The notes below the pieces were generated by a model. It did no database searches and had not been told where the DNA came from. It was given only the letters and a program-made list of their open reading frames with translations. DNA of 64,000 nt from Rhytidiadelphus loreus (lineage: Eukaryota; Streptophyta; Bryopsida; Hypnales; Hylocomiaceae), in contig OX344764.1 of assembly GCA_947034895.1 (NCBI GenBank), forward strand, positions 50,449,348 to 50,513,347, in the 5' to 3' direction. Both the position numbers and the translations under genes were made by a program. Shown here piece by piece: positions 1-12,441 of the stretch; position 1 is the stretch's first letter, and each line of letters begins with the position of its first letter.

Positions 1-1542
1 CCGTTTTGAAGAAATTATTCATTCGTTTAACGCTGAAGGGAAGCAGTCACCAAAATACTCTGATTATTGGACCAATATTGTAGGTGCATTCTATTTTTTT
101 CTACAATTAATAGCAAAGTCATCCATCAGACCACTTTGTTCACAATGTCCTTCCAATGTGCATATGTAACCAATGAAACTCACTTGTAGACACTTATGAT
201 TGGTGACACTATTTTTCCAATGTCTTACACTAATTGGTATAAACAATTGCTATGATAGATTATGCAATTTTTAGTTTCTATTTTGTGTGTATTTCATACA
301 TTATTCCACCTAGACAATTTGTTCCCAAAAGTCAAATAAAAGATGTGGAATTACTTTTAGCAATTGAAATTTTATTAAATAGATTTCAAACATTTAATAA
401 ACTAGCAATTGGGAATTGGGAAAGTTTAAGCTAAGTTAGAAAGAGAGTAACAAAGAGAGTAGAAAGTTGGTGGTTGGCTAAATGATGATTTAGAACATGT
501 CATCAATATAATTACTCCTAGCCTTAATGCCTAAAGGGAATTTGCACTCACTGTGTAAAATGTGCATTTTAAGATACAAAGGTTTATTTGACAATGCAAG
601 AAAGTTCTTACTAGCCTGGGTTTATTTATTCATAAACTATCAATGAAAGTCCTACATAAATTTTTTTAGAGTATTGCCTATAATTTTCAGTCATAAAACC
701 TACATAAATGTTACAATTATTAGAAGAAATTCAGCTACTATAGATGGCCACGAGTTCCATGAGTTCCCTAACTCTGAGAACTCGGCCACATGCACAGTTT
801 GCCATGGCCAAAGTTCAGCCACGTCAGATTTTTATTTTTTTATTTAATTATTTTTTAATATTTAAATCTTTTTTATTTTTTTAATTATTTTTTATTCTAC
901 CTGCATACCTCTGATTCACAACCAAGGGAAGAGGCCTAAAACGGCCTTCCCCTAGCTTGAAATCTCTTCTAATGTCTACATATATTGTTACTTTAGAATG
1001 AGAGTCACATAGAAAGGTCCACATCACTTTCCAATTTTTTTGTTGCATAGATATGTTAGTTGTGAAGGTGGCCATGAGTTTACTTTTGTAATAAAAATCT
1101 CACGAAAACGTAAATAATTGTTTATGTGGCATTGGATTTGACCCTTGTCACAACCTTTGATGGATGAATGCATCGATAGATGAAAGATTTATGATGAGTG
1201 TGTCATGACCTTTTATGGATGAATGCATTGATGGATGAACTAATCCATGATGAATTGTGCACTAGTGGATAATCAAAGATTGCTTAAAGATAGATATCTT
1301 TTTATGGTGGATTTATGCAATGGAGTTATACAACTCCACTTGAATGACTAGTGCATTGGATTTAACACATGTGTGTTGGAACTTGGAGTTAGATAACTCC
1401 AAGTAGAAGATCAAGACTTGGATACAAGATGATTTAGATAAAATATGATTGGAGAAGTATAAATAGGACTTTTATTTTAGTGAATGGTTCTAAATAGAAC
1501 CAAAGATAGAAAACTAAGTTAGAAAAGAAGTCCTAGTCTATC
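1..1542. other. AT-rich intergenic DNA, no gene seen
   Basis: No open frame here has coding character and no splice-linked homology could be found. The stretch is AT-rich with poly-T runs near 830-890. Short similar phrases recur around 1140-1260 (two copies of a 'tgaccttt-atggatgaatgcat' type phrase about 60 bp apart), suggesting decayed repeats. It ends at the TTAA that flanks the transposon at 1547. Confidence 0.6.
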
Positions 1543-2354
1543 TTAACGCCTAAGTGCCTAAGCCTTTCCAAGTGTGTTTTTCCCATGAAAAAATAACATA
1601 GGCTTATAGTTATCTCCATTGAAGCAAAATGATTTTTTTTAGAAATCTAACCATATAGATGTTTAAAGAGCTTGCTTATTAGTATGCACACCAATTTTGA
1701 GTGCAAAATTGCATAAGAGTTGTGAGATTATAACAAGAAAAATGTACATTTTCTATTTTTAATACATTGTCCCTCTCCACAATGTTTCAAAAATTTGCAC
1801 ATAAAAGCTTTTGGGGATTGGAGGTGACATGAACAACTACAAATTGTATTAGCACACTAAAATACCCTTTCAAAAAACTTAATATGACTTGAAAAGCTAT
1901 TAAACTCATTACACAATCCACCTTGCAATTGTTGAGATGCAATTTTCTTTTATAAGTATAAATCACAAATAACTCCAAATCAACACTTTTTTGTTTAAAT
2001 TTTCAATGGTGAAAATCATGAAAACACTTTACTCTTTCCATTGGGACCATTTTCAAAGCAAATGGATAAAATACAAGTTTTTAGATCTCAAATCAAGTGA
2101 AATTGCTCAAAGTTGGAAAATGAAGTAAAATTAGCAAGCTTTACTCTTCCACTAATAGACATATATGGCTTTGGAGACCTCTCAACAATCAAATATGTAC
2201 CATTTTTAGTGAAAAATGAAAGATTTTGATAGTTAACCCTAAAAACTGCCCGAAAAAAAATTTAAACTAGTCAAACGAATTTAACTGCCCACTGCAAAAT
2301 GAGCCTGAAATTTAAGATCGACCATATTTGGTTGCCTAGGCATTTAGGGGTCAA
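1543..2354. mobile_element. TTAA-flanked non-autonomous DNA transposon, copy 1 (intact sister of the 12.0-14.1 kb copy)
   Basis: The element proper is about 1547-2350 (804 bp), flanked by TTAA at 1543-1546 and a one-base-decayed TCAA at 2351-2354. The left terminus reads CGCCTAAGTGCCTAAGCC and the right terminus, read inward, CCCCTAAATGCCTAGGC, so they are imperfect inverted repeats. The whole interior matches, in reverse orientation, the two halves of the element at 12005-14096. It therefore supplies the uninterrupted version of that sequence. There is no coding capacity. Confidence 0.75.
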
Positions 2355-2792
2355 GAATTAATAGTCTTATTAATAGTCAATCTCTATTATATAAGACGGA
2401 GCTTGGGGGTGAAGAGGCACTCTTTGGAAATGGGTCTCTCCCTATGGTCGGGTGGTTTGAGCTCCTTGTAAAGCATTCTTGTTAATAAGAGTGTTGATAA
2501 GTATATTTTGTGTTTGTAATTAGAGTTAATTGTGAGAGGTCCGTAACAACATTGGATTTGAAAATGCCATACACTTGGTTTATTACAAAAGAATGGTATG
2601 TTTTAATAGCACATGAGAACAATAAATGGATTTTAGATGGAAGTGATTGATTTGTGGGTAAGAAAATGGACAATGGTAACATGCTATGCCAATCACCATT
2701 TGGAAAGACAATAATCTCGATTGGTGTATGCACTCGTTGTCACAACACTTGCATATGCATGTACATAATCTCTAAAGTTCTTTCAGCTCCTA
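2355..2792. other. Intergenic DNA, no gene seen
   Basis: A short unclassified stretch lies between the TTAA element and the CACTA element. It holds one 83-codon antisense frame with no recognisable domain, which I do not call as a gene. Confidence 0.5.
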
Positions 2793-4599
2793 CACTACAA
2801 GGGAAATTGTGACCTCATTGACAAGTATTTGACAAAATTCTATCAGTTGTCCCGTCAATTAGGGTCCGGGGAGATTTTAGCTTAACCGGCTTAAATCCTA
2901 CATTTGCTAAGACCAAACGGTTGTTTGAAGCATTCTCTTGGCTAGACCTTTATAAAATAGAGATTTTCTTCTTAAATGATCGAGGTTTTCTGAATATTTT
3001 GAAATCCATTTGGAAATTCTCAAAATCAATCGGCTAGCTCATAACTAAATGCCGGTACTCCCCGTACATTGCCGTCAATTAGGACACCTTGATTCAGACG
3101 CTTAGTTGACAAACTTTTGTCAATTTGACTATGATATAGGACACAAATATACATTAGCAAGGAAAATTGAGATGATGACACGTGCCACCCAAGTAGCATA
3201 CATATGGACAACACCATGGAAATTTTCTACTAAAGTTACAAAAGTAAATTTTTATAAACCCAATTTCTTTTCCACAAATACTAAGGCTCTTTTCAATTTC
3301 GTGGAAGGTATTTGGAATTAAAGGATGAATGTGAATTGAACTTCACATGTGTGAGATGATATTGTGAAGAAGCCTTGTATACTTATACTAAACTAGTGTA
3401 TATGTGATGACAATCGATATGGGTTATGCAAAACTTCTTGTTTTCTCTTATTCACAAGTTATTCTCTTTTGCAAAAATGTCTATAACTCTTACATTAAGA
3501 CTTCAAAGTGCAAAATTCTTTTTGGAAGTGAAACTTTAGTTTATTGTGCAAGTATTCATAGTTAATCACTTTTTGAAACAAGTTAGTTCAGTGTGCCTAA
3601 TTTAGCCTTGAAAGTCTAAACACAACACATTTTTAACCCCTCATCGCCTAAGGTCCATTTGAGTTCAAAAACATCATTGATTTCGAAGTGTTATAGATGT
3701 AAATGTCGCTAAGTTATAGAGATCTCAACCATACAATCTTGTAGTGTACATGTTGTAGATGACGTGGGTCATATTTGGAGTCATTTGACCGCTTAGATTG
3801 CAAGATTGTAATGTTTTAGTGTTGAAAAAAGATGCTGAAATTTTCCTAGAAATACATTTGGAGGTGAAATTCGATTTCTAAACCTATTCAAATGAAAAAA
3901 ACTTCAAACTATAAAGTGGTTCAAAACCAGCATACAAACACATTTGAGAAACAAAAAACCCATTGAATTGACTTATTGTGTCTGCAAAATGGCTTGCAAA
4001 TTTCAAAATAACAGCAAGAAAAGTTGCAAAAACACATCTAAGGCTGAACCTCCTTTTACTAAAATGCTTTTCAGTCACTCATAACTTTTTGGATTGACAT
4101 GAAAATTTTAATACAATAACTAGATTTAAAGGGAAACATAACTCAAATTTTTTAGTGAAAAAAAACATGTGATGAAGGAGATACAAGCCCCTAAAGTTGC
4201 AGCCTTCAAATGCAGTTTGGTAAACTTAAATTGAACCTGTGAACTTCGATTGGCTTCCAAAAAATCAGTAAATCTTGGAATGATTTGTACATTTTACCAC
4301 ATAAATTAGAAGAGAGGGTGCAACTTTTTCAATAAGTTTTATTGAATTTAGACATTGGATGCAAAAGTTACAACACTTTGAATTGGACTTGAAACTATGT
4401 GAGGATGCTTTTCGTCTCCTTCAGCAATGAAGGATTAAAGAACATTGAGTTGACAAAAACACCAAATTGACAAACAATTGACAAAAACACATAATTCTTG
4501 TCCAAATTGACAAAATAATATATGAATCAAGCGCTCGTTGTCAATTTGGACAAAAACTTGTCAATTTTTTGTCATTTTGGTCACAATTTCCATCTAGTG
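2793..4599. mobile_element. Non-autonomous CACTA (En/Spm-type) element, 1.8 kb
   Basis: The left end begins CACTACAAGGGAAATTGTGA and the right end, reverse-complemented, begins CACTAGATGGAAATTGTGA. These are imperfect inverted termini opening with the CACTA pentamer. The same trinucleotide CTA flanks both sides (2790-2792 and 4600-4602), the 3-bp duplication typical of the superfamily. The ends are rich in short subterminal motifs of the TTGACAA type, clustered at about 2820-2860, 3100-3125 and 4450-4575. No transposase-like frame is present, so it would need help in trans. Confidence 0.8.
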
Positions 4600-4602
4600 C
4601 TA

Positions 4603-5542
4603 TGGAGCTTTTTGAAAGTTTGGGTAGATTCATATAAAGCCAGTTTGAGTTGATGAAAGTGAAATTCTTACCAAACATGCAAATTTCTATAAGCTTTTCA
4701 AAATGTATTTTTTTCCAATCAGGTGCTTCAGTAAATGTTATGGAATTCTAAAATCTGTGAGCAACTTAGGATAGTGTCCCAATAGAGAGGGCAAGAAGTC
4801 AACCATTATGAATTTTTTTTGTTAACTTTGAATGCTTATATCTTACAATCTATGAAGCTAAATGGGCTAAAAAAAATTCTACACTTTCTCATAGTAATAT
4901 AGAAAAATGATGTGTATTTGAAAAAAAATGGAAAACTTTTTTTTTACCAATTTTTACTAAAAAAAACTCCAGAATCATTAGCACAAATTCTTGTGTAAAT
5001 TTATGAGATTTCTTTTTTCGCGGGGGGGGGAGGTACTTGATTAAGAAATGGATATTTGTGTTGACTTTTGAAATTTTTATCCTCCCCAAAAATGATTTCT
5101 CCAAAAATAATTGAAATCTTGCTCATGTAACTGCTTTTTTTGAAACATCCTTTTAGTCCAAGATGATTTTGGGTATGTTAGACACCTCCAATATCTTTGA
5201 AAATTGTCATGCAAATACCTACCTATCCAATGGTCTAAGTTCCTAAAGTTGGATATTGCCCTCTTTAGTAGAAGTTGAGTCAAACTATAGGGTCATGTTG
5301 GACAAGGCCCATAATTTATTTTCTTCTAACTTCAAATGTTATAATCTTGCTATCTATATGGTCAAATAAGATGGATTATTCCAACAATTGATATATTAGT
5401 CTAATACAAATTTTTGTGATTGAAAGTTTGAAGGATGCTTTTATATTTTAATTAAGCTCAATGCACTAGAAAGTCACAATTGTGAATACATTTAGCAAAA
5501 AACAACCCCAATCTTCACGGAATTAAGCTATATGTTCTAGTG

Positions 5543-5583
<41 letters not shown>

Positions 5584-5796
5584 TGTATTTATATTAAATA
5601 TCTATAAATTTTCACAAAATGAACTATAAAATACATTCTGGAGTCTTATTTTTCTTTCTAAAAATTAGACCATTTGCATCTTGAGATGATATAACTATTC
5701 TGAATAGCTCAACTCAATATTCAATATGGTTGTTGTCCTTGTCAAATATGAGTTTAATATGAGCATTTTGAGGACTTTGTTGGATCCCAATTCCTT
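4603..5796. other. AT-rich intergenic DNA with a (TA)n microsatellite
   Basis: No gene is seen. The stretch includes a C/G homopolymer patch near 5022 and a pure (AT/TA) microsatellite at 5545-5580. Confidence 0.55.
5545..5580. repeat. (TA)n microsatellite
   Basis: About 36 bp of uninterrupted TA dinucleotide. Confidence 0.95.
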
Positions 5797-6356
5797 TTAA
5801 TCCCTAAAGTCCCAAGGCCATTTTTCTGTCAAAATCACTAAAAATTACCACCTCTACTATGTTTACCTATGAAATATTTTTTTTAATATTTCTCTACACT
5901 TGTTTTCAATCACTTGATAAAAAAATTTGTGATGTTTGACCATATAGATTGAAAGATATTAGCATTCAAAGTGTAAGAAAAAATATTCTTTCAAGAAATT
6001 GCTATGATTGCCTGCAAAACAAGAAGCTTCATAACTTTCACATCTTTAATCCAAATGGAATGAATAAAAACTTCTTATTTAGAAAAATATACAACCTTCA
6101 AGAAAAAAAAACTAAAATTTTTATTTCAATTTTTTGTGGATTTTTTTTGATGTCCAGTCTCCCCCATTTTGAGGTTATTGTAGCATAACTTTTTTTCTTA
6201 CTCACCAATTGAAGTAAAGATAATATTTCCAAAAATCTCATAAGTTTCTCTATCTTATGAGAAAGTTTCAAAAGATTTCAATAAAAATTGAGATCATAGG
6301 AGCTTGCCCAAAATCCATTTTGTCCTTTATAGGGACAATGGGACTTTAGGGGTTAA
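5797..6356. mobile_element. TTAA-flanked DNA transposon, best-bounded copy (552 bp)
   Basis: TTAA is present on both sides (5797-5800 and 6353-6356). The left terminus is TCCCTAAAGTCCCA and the right terminus read inward is CCCCTAAAGTCCCA, matching at 13 of 14 positions. The interior resembles the elements at 7267-8565 and 12771-13705, with shared phrases around 'gcttcataactttc' and 'aaatggaatgaat'. No protein-coding capacity is visible. The TTAA target plus C-rich termini is the pattern known for piggyBac-type transposition; the assignment is inferred from structure only. Confidence 0.75.
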
Positions 6357-6911
6357 GGATTATTGACTCCCAGAGACACCCATAACTTATTGTTGATTTA
6401 CATTGATATAGTGATAGGTATTGAAATCAAAATTTCATTTATGGACTTATGTATTTTTTTAAAAGAAACCTAATTAAAAAGATAACTCAAAGAATGTGAA
6501 ATTTTAGTCTTCCCAATGCATCAACTTAATTGCAAGCTAGGCTCTCAACAATCATCCATTGTTCCAATCCTTATGAAAATTAACATGCATGTTTTTTATT
6601 ACTTTTTAATCCATTTGATAACAAAAGGAAAACTTTTGTTAAAAATTAAAAAATCGGTCTTTAGAATCATTTTGCTTGGAAATATATATTGTTGTTTGTC
6701 CAAAAATTGAATTTTTAAAATTTGAAGATATTAGTGATTGAAGATATTTCAAAAGTCATAGAATTTATATCTTTGAAAATTGATAGGCAGAAGGACTTGA
6801 TAGTAATAAACAAGATCTTGCAGTTAGATATTTTAAAATGATTTTAAAAGTTTAATAATTTCATTTCAAAAACAACATTTTAGAGATCATTTTGGAAGAG
6901 GTCCTACCTTA
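6357..6911. other. AT-rich intergenic DNA, no gene seen
   Basis: Nothing recognisable lies between the TTAA element and the CATTAG element. The 64-codon frame at 6516-6710 is low-complexity and not called. Confidence 0.5.
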
Positions 6912-7267
6912 CATTAGAGAAAATTTCAGGCCTCCAGAGGGCTACTCCACAGCCCTCTGAGGTACCTTGAAATTTACTTCTTTTTTACTCAAAAATTTGT
7001 TTTTTTTCCTATTTCCGCCCAGTTGAACCTACAACGATAGTGGCGCAGGAACTGAAATTTACGAGTAAATTTTTTTTTTAAAATTTAATCTTAAAAAAAT
7101 TATTAAAAAAAAATCGTGATTTTTGATTGTTCCAACGAGCATATGCTGAAATTCACACAAGCTGACAATGCACTGCAGCTATAATTGTCAGTCAACCTAT
7201 TCCACTACTAATAGACTTTTCATGTCCCTTCTAGCGGCCCTCCTAAGACTTCAAAATTTCTCTAATG
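6912..7267. mobile_element. CATTAG-terminus DNA element, short copy (356 bp)
   Basis: It begins CATTAGAGAAAATTTC and ends with the inverted equivalent (read inward CATTAGAGAAATTTTG), with similarity continuing about 30 bp to a shared GAGGGC motif. The outer flanks (ctta / aaca) show no obvious target-site duplication. The interior shares a CCGCCCA / TGGGCGG block, in opposite orientation, with the larger relative at 12442-13753. It is non-coding. Confidence 0.65.
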
Positions 7268-8570
7268 AACATTTAGGGATTAAACTCACTTTTATATTTG
7301 AAAATTGCCATTTTTATTGAATTCATCCAAGAAAATAGAAAAATATATATTTTTTAGAATCTAACTATAGGATCTTGAATTTCAATTGTTTTAGAACATG
7401 TGGTAAGAATTTTATGAAGTTTGAGCATACTTATTGGAAGATATTAGCATTCAAAGTTGAAAATAAAAATTCTTTTGAAAGCTGTCTTGCAATTTCATAA
7501 GACTTTGATTGCCATTTGTGGAAAAAATTTGGACTATGAACTTTGAGTTAAAAAAAAATTATGGTGAAGAAGTAAGTTGAAAATTGAATAAAAAAATTTA
7601 AAAACACATGCACACTTCATTTTCATTCTTTAAAAATCAGTTAAATAGAAGTATGTCAAATTAAATACTAAATTTTTAATAGCTGTAAGATGGAATTGAA
7701 ACATAATAATCCCAATGGTGAAATTATTCTAGAAAGCAAACTTAACCTTTTTGCCCCCCCCTAAAAAAACTAAATTAAAAACTGGATCATATAATTAATT
7801 TTTTTGAAGAAGGTGCTTAGATTATTTGGAAATTAAGATTCTTCATAACTTTCTCATCACAAGTCCAAATAAAATGAATCAAAGCTTCACATACAAAAAA
7901 AATGATATTCAAGGAAAAGAATTTTATTTTATTTATTTTGACTTGTTGTGATTTTTTTCTTGTGTGTTGCCTACCAAGTTTGAAATTTGGGACTTATTGT
8001 GATATACTTTTTGCTAGTTCCTCAGCATCGATTGAAAGAAAAATTATACTCCTAGAAAGCCAATAAGATTTTCTATCTTCAACAAAGTTTTAAAAGAAAA
8101 TCGAGGTCATGAAAACCTACCTGAAACCCATTTCATTCCTTGTGGGGCACAAGAAGAATGGCAGGATGTCACCCCAGGGGGTGTTATAATTCAACATGCA
8201 TCTTCCCCCCAACTTTATGGTCAATTTCGTTAAAATGGTGGTATTCCGCATGCCATTTTAATGGAATATCTTCTACAAAAGAGAATAAGTGTGCCACCAT
8301 AGGGTCATACATGTGCCAATTTTATGCCTAGCACATTCAAATCACTCCTAATTCACGCATTTCCACTCCCCTCGAATAATCTTTCCATTGTTTTCATTCT
8401 TTCAGTGGTTTCATTTTGTGCCATTTGAATGGAATACCGCCATTTTAATGAAATTGACCATCTGATTTAAGAAAGTTTTGGGGGTAAAGGTGCATGTTGA
8501 ATTATACCCCCCAGGGTGACACCCTGCCGTTCTTCCTCTGGGGATCGACAATGGTAATTTAGGGGTTAAA
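7268..8570. mobile_element. Probable TTAA-family element, left end unclear, interrupted by a foldback MITE
   Basis: The interior is similar in the same orientation to the element at 5801-6352, and the right end reads ATTTAGGGG followed by TTAA (8566-8569), as in other family members. The left end is not clearly resolved. The foldback element at 8148-8538 sits inside it, close to the right terminus. No coding sequence is seen. Confidence 0.5.
8143..8543. mobile_element. Foldback MITE with arms of about 115 bp (391 bp) and probable 5-bp target duplication
   Basis: The arms 8148-8260 and 8420-8538 are imperfect inverted repeats (shared blocks include GGCAGG-TGTCACCC, ATAATTCAACATGCA and GGTCAATTTC-TTAAAATGG). 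TGGGG occurs immediately outside both ends (8143-8147, 8539-8543) and is a plausible target-site duplication. The transcript would fold into a long hairpin. The loop of about 160 bp has no gene. Confidence 0.7.
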
Positions 8571-8996
8571 AAACACACCTGAAGAATATATTCTGAGATT
8601 TTGTTTCAGAGAAACTTATAAATAATCATGATTAGGTCATCTTGAAGGCAGATCAGATGAGCAGATTATGGGCTAATCGGCACTTCTGCAGGCAGCTAAG
8701 ATATGATAATCTGTCTTTGTAAGTGCATGATTGTCCGTTTGAGTTGCTGAGTGTCGATCACACAATACTTGCTGACAGGTAATTAATTAATACACCCGAG
8801 TTACAGGGAGTGACCTGCAATTAAGGAATGTATAACTTAATTGGAGTTATAATATATATTCAGGATTTCATACCATCTTTTGGAAGTTCAGGATGATCGA
8901 TCATGACCAGGGTGTCCTCCTGAATTATTGGAGCTAGCACTGTGTATTTAATTTGACATGACGGCGTGGCCAACTTGTATTTCTTTTTATGTGGAC
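8571..8996. other. Intergenic DNA, no gene seen
   Basis: This is a transition from AT-rich repeat DNA to a region of higher CpG density. No coding signal is seen. Confidence 0.5.
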
Positions 8997-9222
8997 ACAA
9001 AATAAGCATGAAAAGATCCGTGACAAGTCGATCGTCGTCTTCCTTACGTCGAGGTTCATGCTTGTTTCACATGATCGAGTGGTGTGAACTTCCTTAGCTA
9101 TTGTCCAAAACAAGCATGTAAAGATCCGTGACAAGTCGATCGTCGTCTTCCTTAATTAGATCGAGGTCCATGCTTGTTTCACATGATATATCGAGTGCGT
9201 GGTGTGAACTTCCTGAGCTATA
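8997..9222. repeat. Two tandem copies of a unit of about 109 bp
   Basis: Copy 1 is about 8997-9105 and copy 2 about 9106-9222. Both contain AAGATCCGTGACAAGTCGAT followed by CGTCGTCTTCCTT and then CATGCTTGTTTCACATGAT. Within copy 2, AAACAAGCATG near the start and CATGCTTGTTT near the end are perfect inverted repeats, so each unit can fold. No frame stays open convincingly across both copies. Confidence 0.8.
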
Positions 9223-12000
9223 GCTATTCCTTGTTAGTAGCTAGCTAGCTACAGGCTGGTGCTCATTACAATACCAAGCACAAACTACTGCAGTTAAAAC
9301 AACGTACAACACCAAAACAGAAACCAAATCCATCAAATCCAGAACACCAGCAGGCATCGAATTGAAAACACACCCCTGAACAGTCATCTGCCGAAGCTGC
9401 TCGATCGATCGATCATATCAACACATGTACTCGATCAGATCGAGACAAGCTGCTGATCGATCGATGAGGCAATTGTTTCGGACTCTAGATCTAGCTAGCT
9501 TCGATTCAATTCATGCTCGATCCTGACAATCGATTGAGGCATCGATCAACGACGGTCACTCCGGCCTTGTCGATCCACATCGATCGTAGCTCGATCGATC
9601 ACCTTCTTCGATCTTTTCGTTCATGGGCGGCAATGCAAGTTAGGGGATTTATCGATCTGCCGGTACACGAAACATACTCGATCGATCAGCTCATACGCGA
9701 ATCGAATCGGAAATGAAATCAACTCGGCACATATATTCAAGGCCTCGATCGGTCGGTCCCAAGCTAGCTAACTAGTGCTCCCAATAATTCTACAATTAGT
9801 AAGTCATTGAATGAGTGGAGTTAATTAAGACTGAGAATGAACTTACACTTGCAATCGATCGTTGCTTCACAAATCTTCATGAACTAGCTAAAATTTGGCT
9901 TAATATCTGATTAATCATCTATAATTATAGTTAATTTTAGATATAAAGATACATACTAGTCTATGATCGACCTATTAATTAAGTTGCTCACTTCGTGAGT
10001 TCATTTTCAATTCATAAACGCAGATTTGAATATGTGTATATAATTGACACTCAAATAGGGCATGTAATATTCAGGTATTTATTAAGTAAGTATTAGGGGG
10101 GAGTGGGCAGTCATTTTCTCGGTGCACTAATTACCTTAATTAGTCTGGCTACAGACTCCAGTTTGGAAACATCATCAATTAATCTTAATCAGCCTTCTAA
10201 TCACCTGAAACTGAACAGAAACTGAAAGGAACGTGAGGGAGGTTAACCGTCTGAAGCGCTTAGACGTCCATATTGTGGACGATGAACAGAGGGCTTCAAG
10301 GCGCTCTTCTGTCCAATTAATTTTTCATTCATTCAATGTAACACTTGAATCTTGAAAAGACAACCTTTCTTAATGATCAATTTCATGAAATTGTTGTAAA
10401 TGATACTTCTGTAGAAAGATATAAGCAAAAATGTGTCAAAATTAAAAAAATGATCAAGACATTATATAAGGGGTTAAAGAGTAGAGTTGGAATACTGGGT
10501 ACATCATGTACCGGAGAGCACCCGCAGTGACTAACTTTGAACAGAGTCAATAAGTTACTTGAATTTTTCAAGTGGAGGCTTGTCCAATTTTGCACTAGTT
10601 CGTAATTTTATTTCTATAATCGGCCTTAAAGGGGACACTGAATGTATGTTTGCACTTGGTGTTAAAGAATGTTGTTATTGAGGGTCTTCAGAACAAATTT
10701 AATTAGATCTACTTCTGGACCAAATTCACATTCCAAACATCACCCCGAATTCCAAGTGCAAACATATCACTTTTATTAGAGCAAGATGCCTAGCCAATTT
10801 CACCCTTAAGCCTAATATGTGCTTGAAATTTGTGCAATTGGCATTAAAGGGAAGTTGTCTTGGCTTCAAGTACTCATTAGAATAAGATTATGGGTGATTA
10901 CGAGAAACACTTGTTAGTATTATTTTGCATCACACCTTGTGGGCTAATTTCTTTTTTGGCTATAACTTTTATGTTCTAATTCGAAGTGACTCAAGAGTCA
11001 AGATCTATAGGTAAAGTACTCATGACTATTATACACTTTGCCTTATATTTTAAAATTTTCAAAAAATGTTTTACTGTCCCTAAATAGCCTTCAATTTTAT
11101 GTCACACTTGCTAATGTGTGAGGTGGGGAGGGGAGAACTATTCAATATCCCAAATTTGTTTTTATCTATTTTTAAATAATTGAAGCACTAATGTATCTAT
11201 TTTCTTGAGATTTGACACTTTTCTAGTTGAGTCTTATTTAGAAAAAAATTCTATGTTTTTCCTTTGGTACTTACTTTCATCTTAAAGGTGTTTACATTAG
11301 CTATATTTTGAAAATAAATAAATAAATTCTAATTTTAGAATACTCTAGAAAAAAAAAATTAATAATAATAATATAAGTACTCTAAATTGAAATAAAAGTA
11401 GTAAGTGTTTTTTGCAATCACCTTTATTATAGAGGTCAATTATCCCATATGTAAAGGTTTTGAGGCCAAGAATCCAAGCCTATTCAATGTAAACTTGAAA
11501 TTTTCACCTCTTTCGCTATCCCCAATGAATGTAATTTGTGGGAAAAATTAATATTTGATGAAAAAGTATATTTTTATTGAAATCCGACATTGGCCCCATT
11601 GCCTCCAAGCCAAAAATTGGCCTTCTATTTTTGGCACACCCAATTCATGGAGCTTGAGTCATGAATGTCTTTTTGAATAAAATATTCATTCCACCAAATT
11701 GGTTATTACACTTGGTGTAAAGGGGTGGGGACCAAAATCTAGCCTTAGGTCTAATCTCAAGTGAGGATTATGGATCTCTAACACAACAAATAGTAGCCTG
11801 GCCTCTTTGTGTATAGCGTCCCTAAGTATTTGATGGATGACTAAGAATCTTTCTATGTAGGACAAAAGTGTAGAAGTTCATTCTTGAAATTTTGTGCGAT
11901 AAGGAGAGGTCTTGCAAAATAATTTGAACTCCAATAAGTGTTTTTTGTATTTTTCTTAAAACAATTGATTCATATAATTCCAAAATGGATGATTTCTATG
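9223..12000. other. Intergenic DNA with a CGATCGAT-rich tract
   Basis: From about 9390 to 9760 the sequence is crowded with CGATCGAT and AGCTAGCT palindromic tetramers, unlike the CpG-poor surroundings. A 19-bp near-palindrome (CGTCTGAAGCGCTTAGACG) lies at 10248-10266. The rest is AT-rich with no recognisable gene; the 60-70 codon frames at 9513 and 10345 lack any family features. Confidence 0.5.
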
Positions 12001-12441
12001 TTAACCCCTAAATGCCTAGGCGACCAAATATGGTTGATTTGAAATTTCAAGTTCATTTTGCAGTGGACAGTTAAATTTGTTTGACCGTTTAAAAAAAATT
12101 TACAAGCAGTTTTGAAGGTTAACTATTGAAAATTTTCATTTTTCACTTAAAAAGGTTAATAATTGATTTTTGAGAGGTCCTCAAACACATATATTTACCA
12201 TTAGTGAAGAGTAAAGCTTGCCAATTTTACTTCATTTTCTGGCTTTGAGCAAAGCTTGTCAATTTCACTTGATTTGAGATCTAAAAAATTGTACTTACTC
12301 ATTTGCTTTGGAAATGGTTCCAATGTAAAGTGTAAAGTGTTTTCATGATTTTCACCATTGAAAATTTATACTTGCAAATATTGATTTGAAATTATTTGCA
12401 ATTTCTACTTATAAAAGAAATTGCATTTCAACAATTGCAAG

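Noticed and set aside
12001..12020. CCCTAAA as telomere-type repeat
   Set aside because: It occurs singly at transposon termini, never as a tandem CCCTAAA array.
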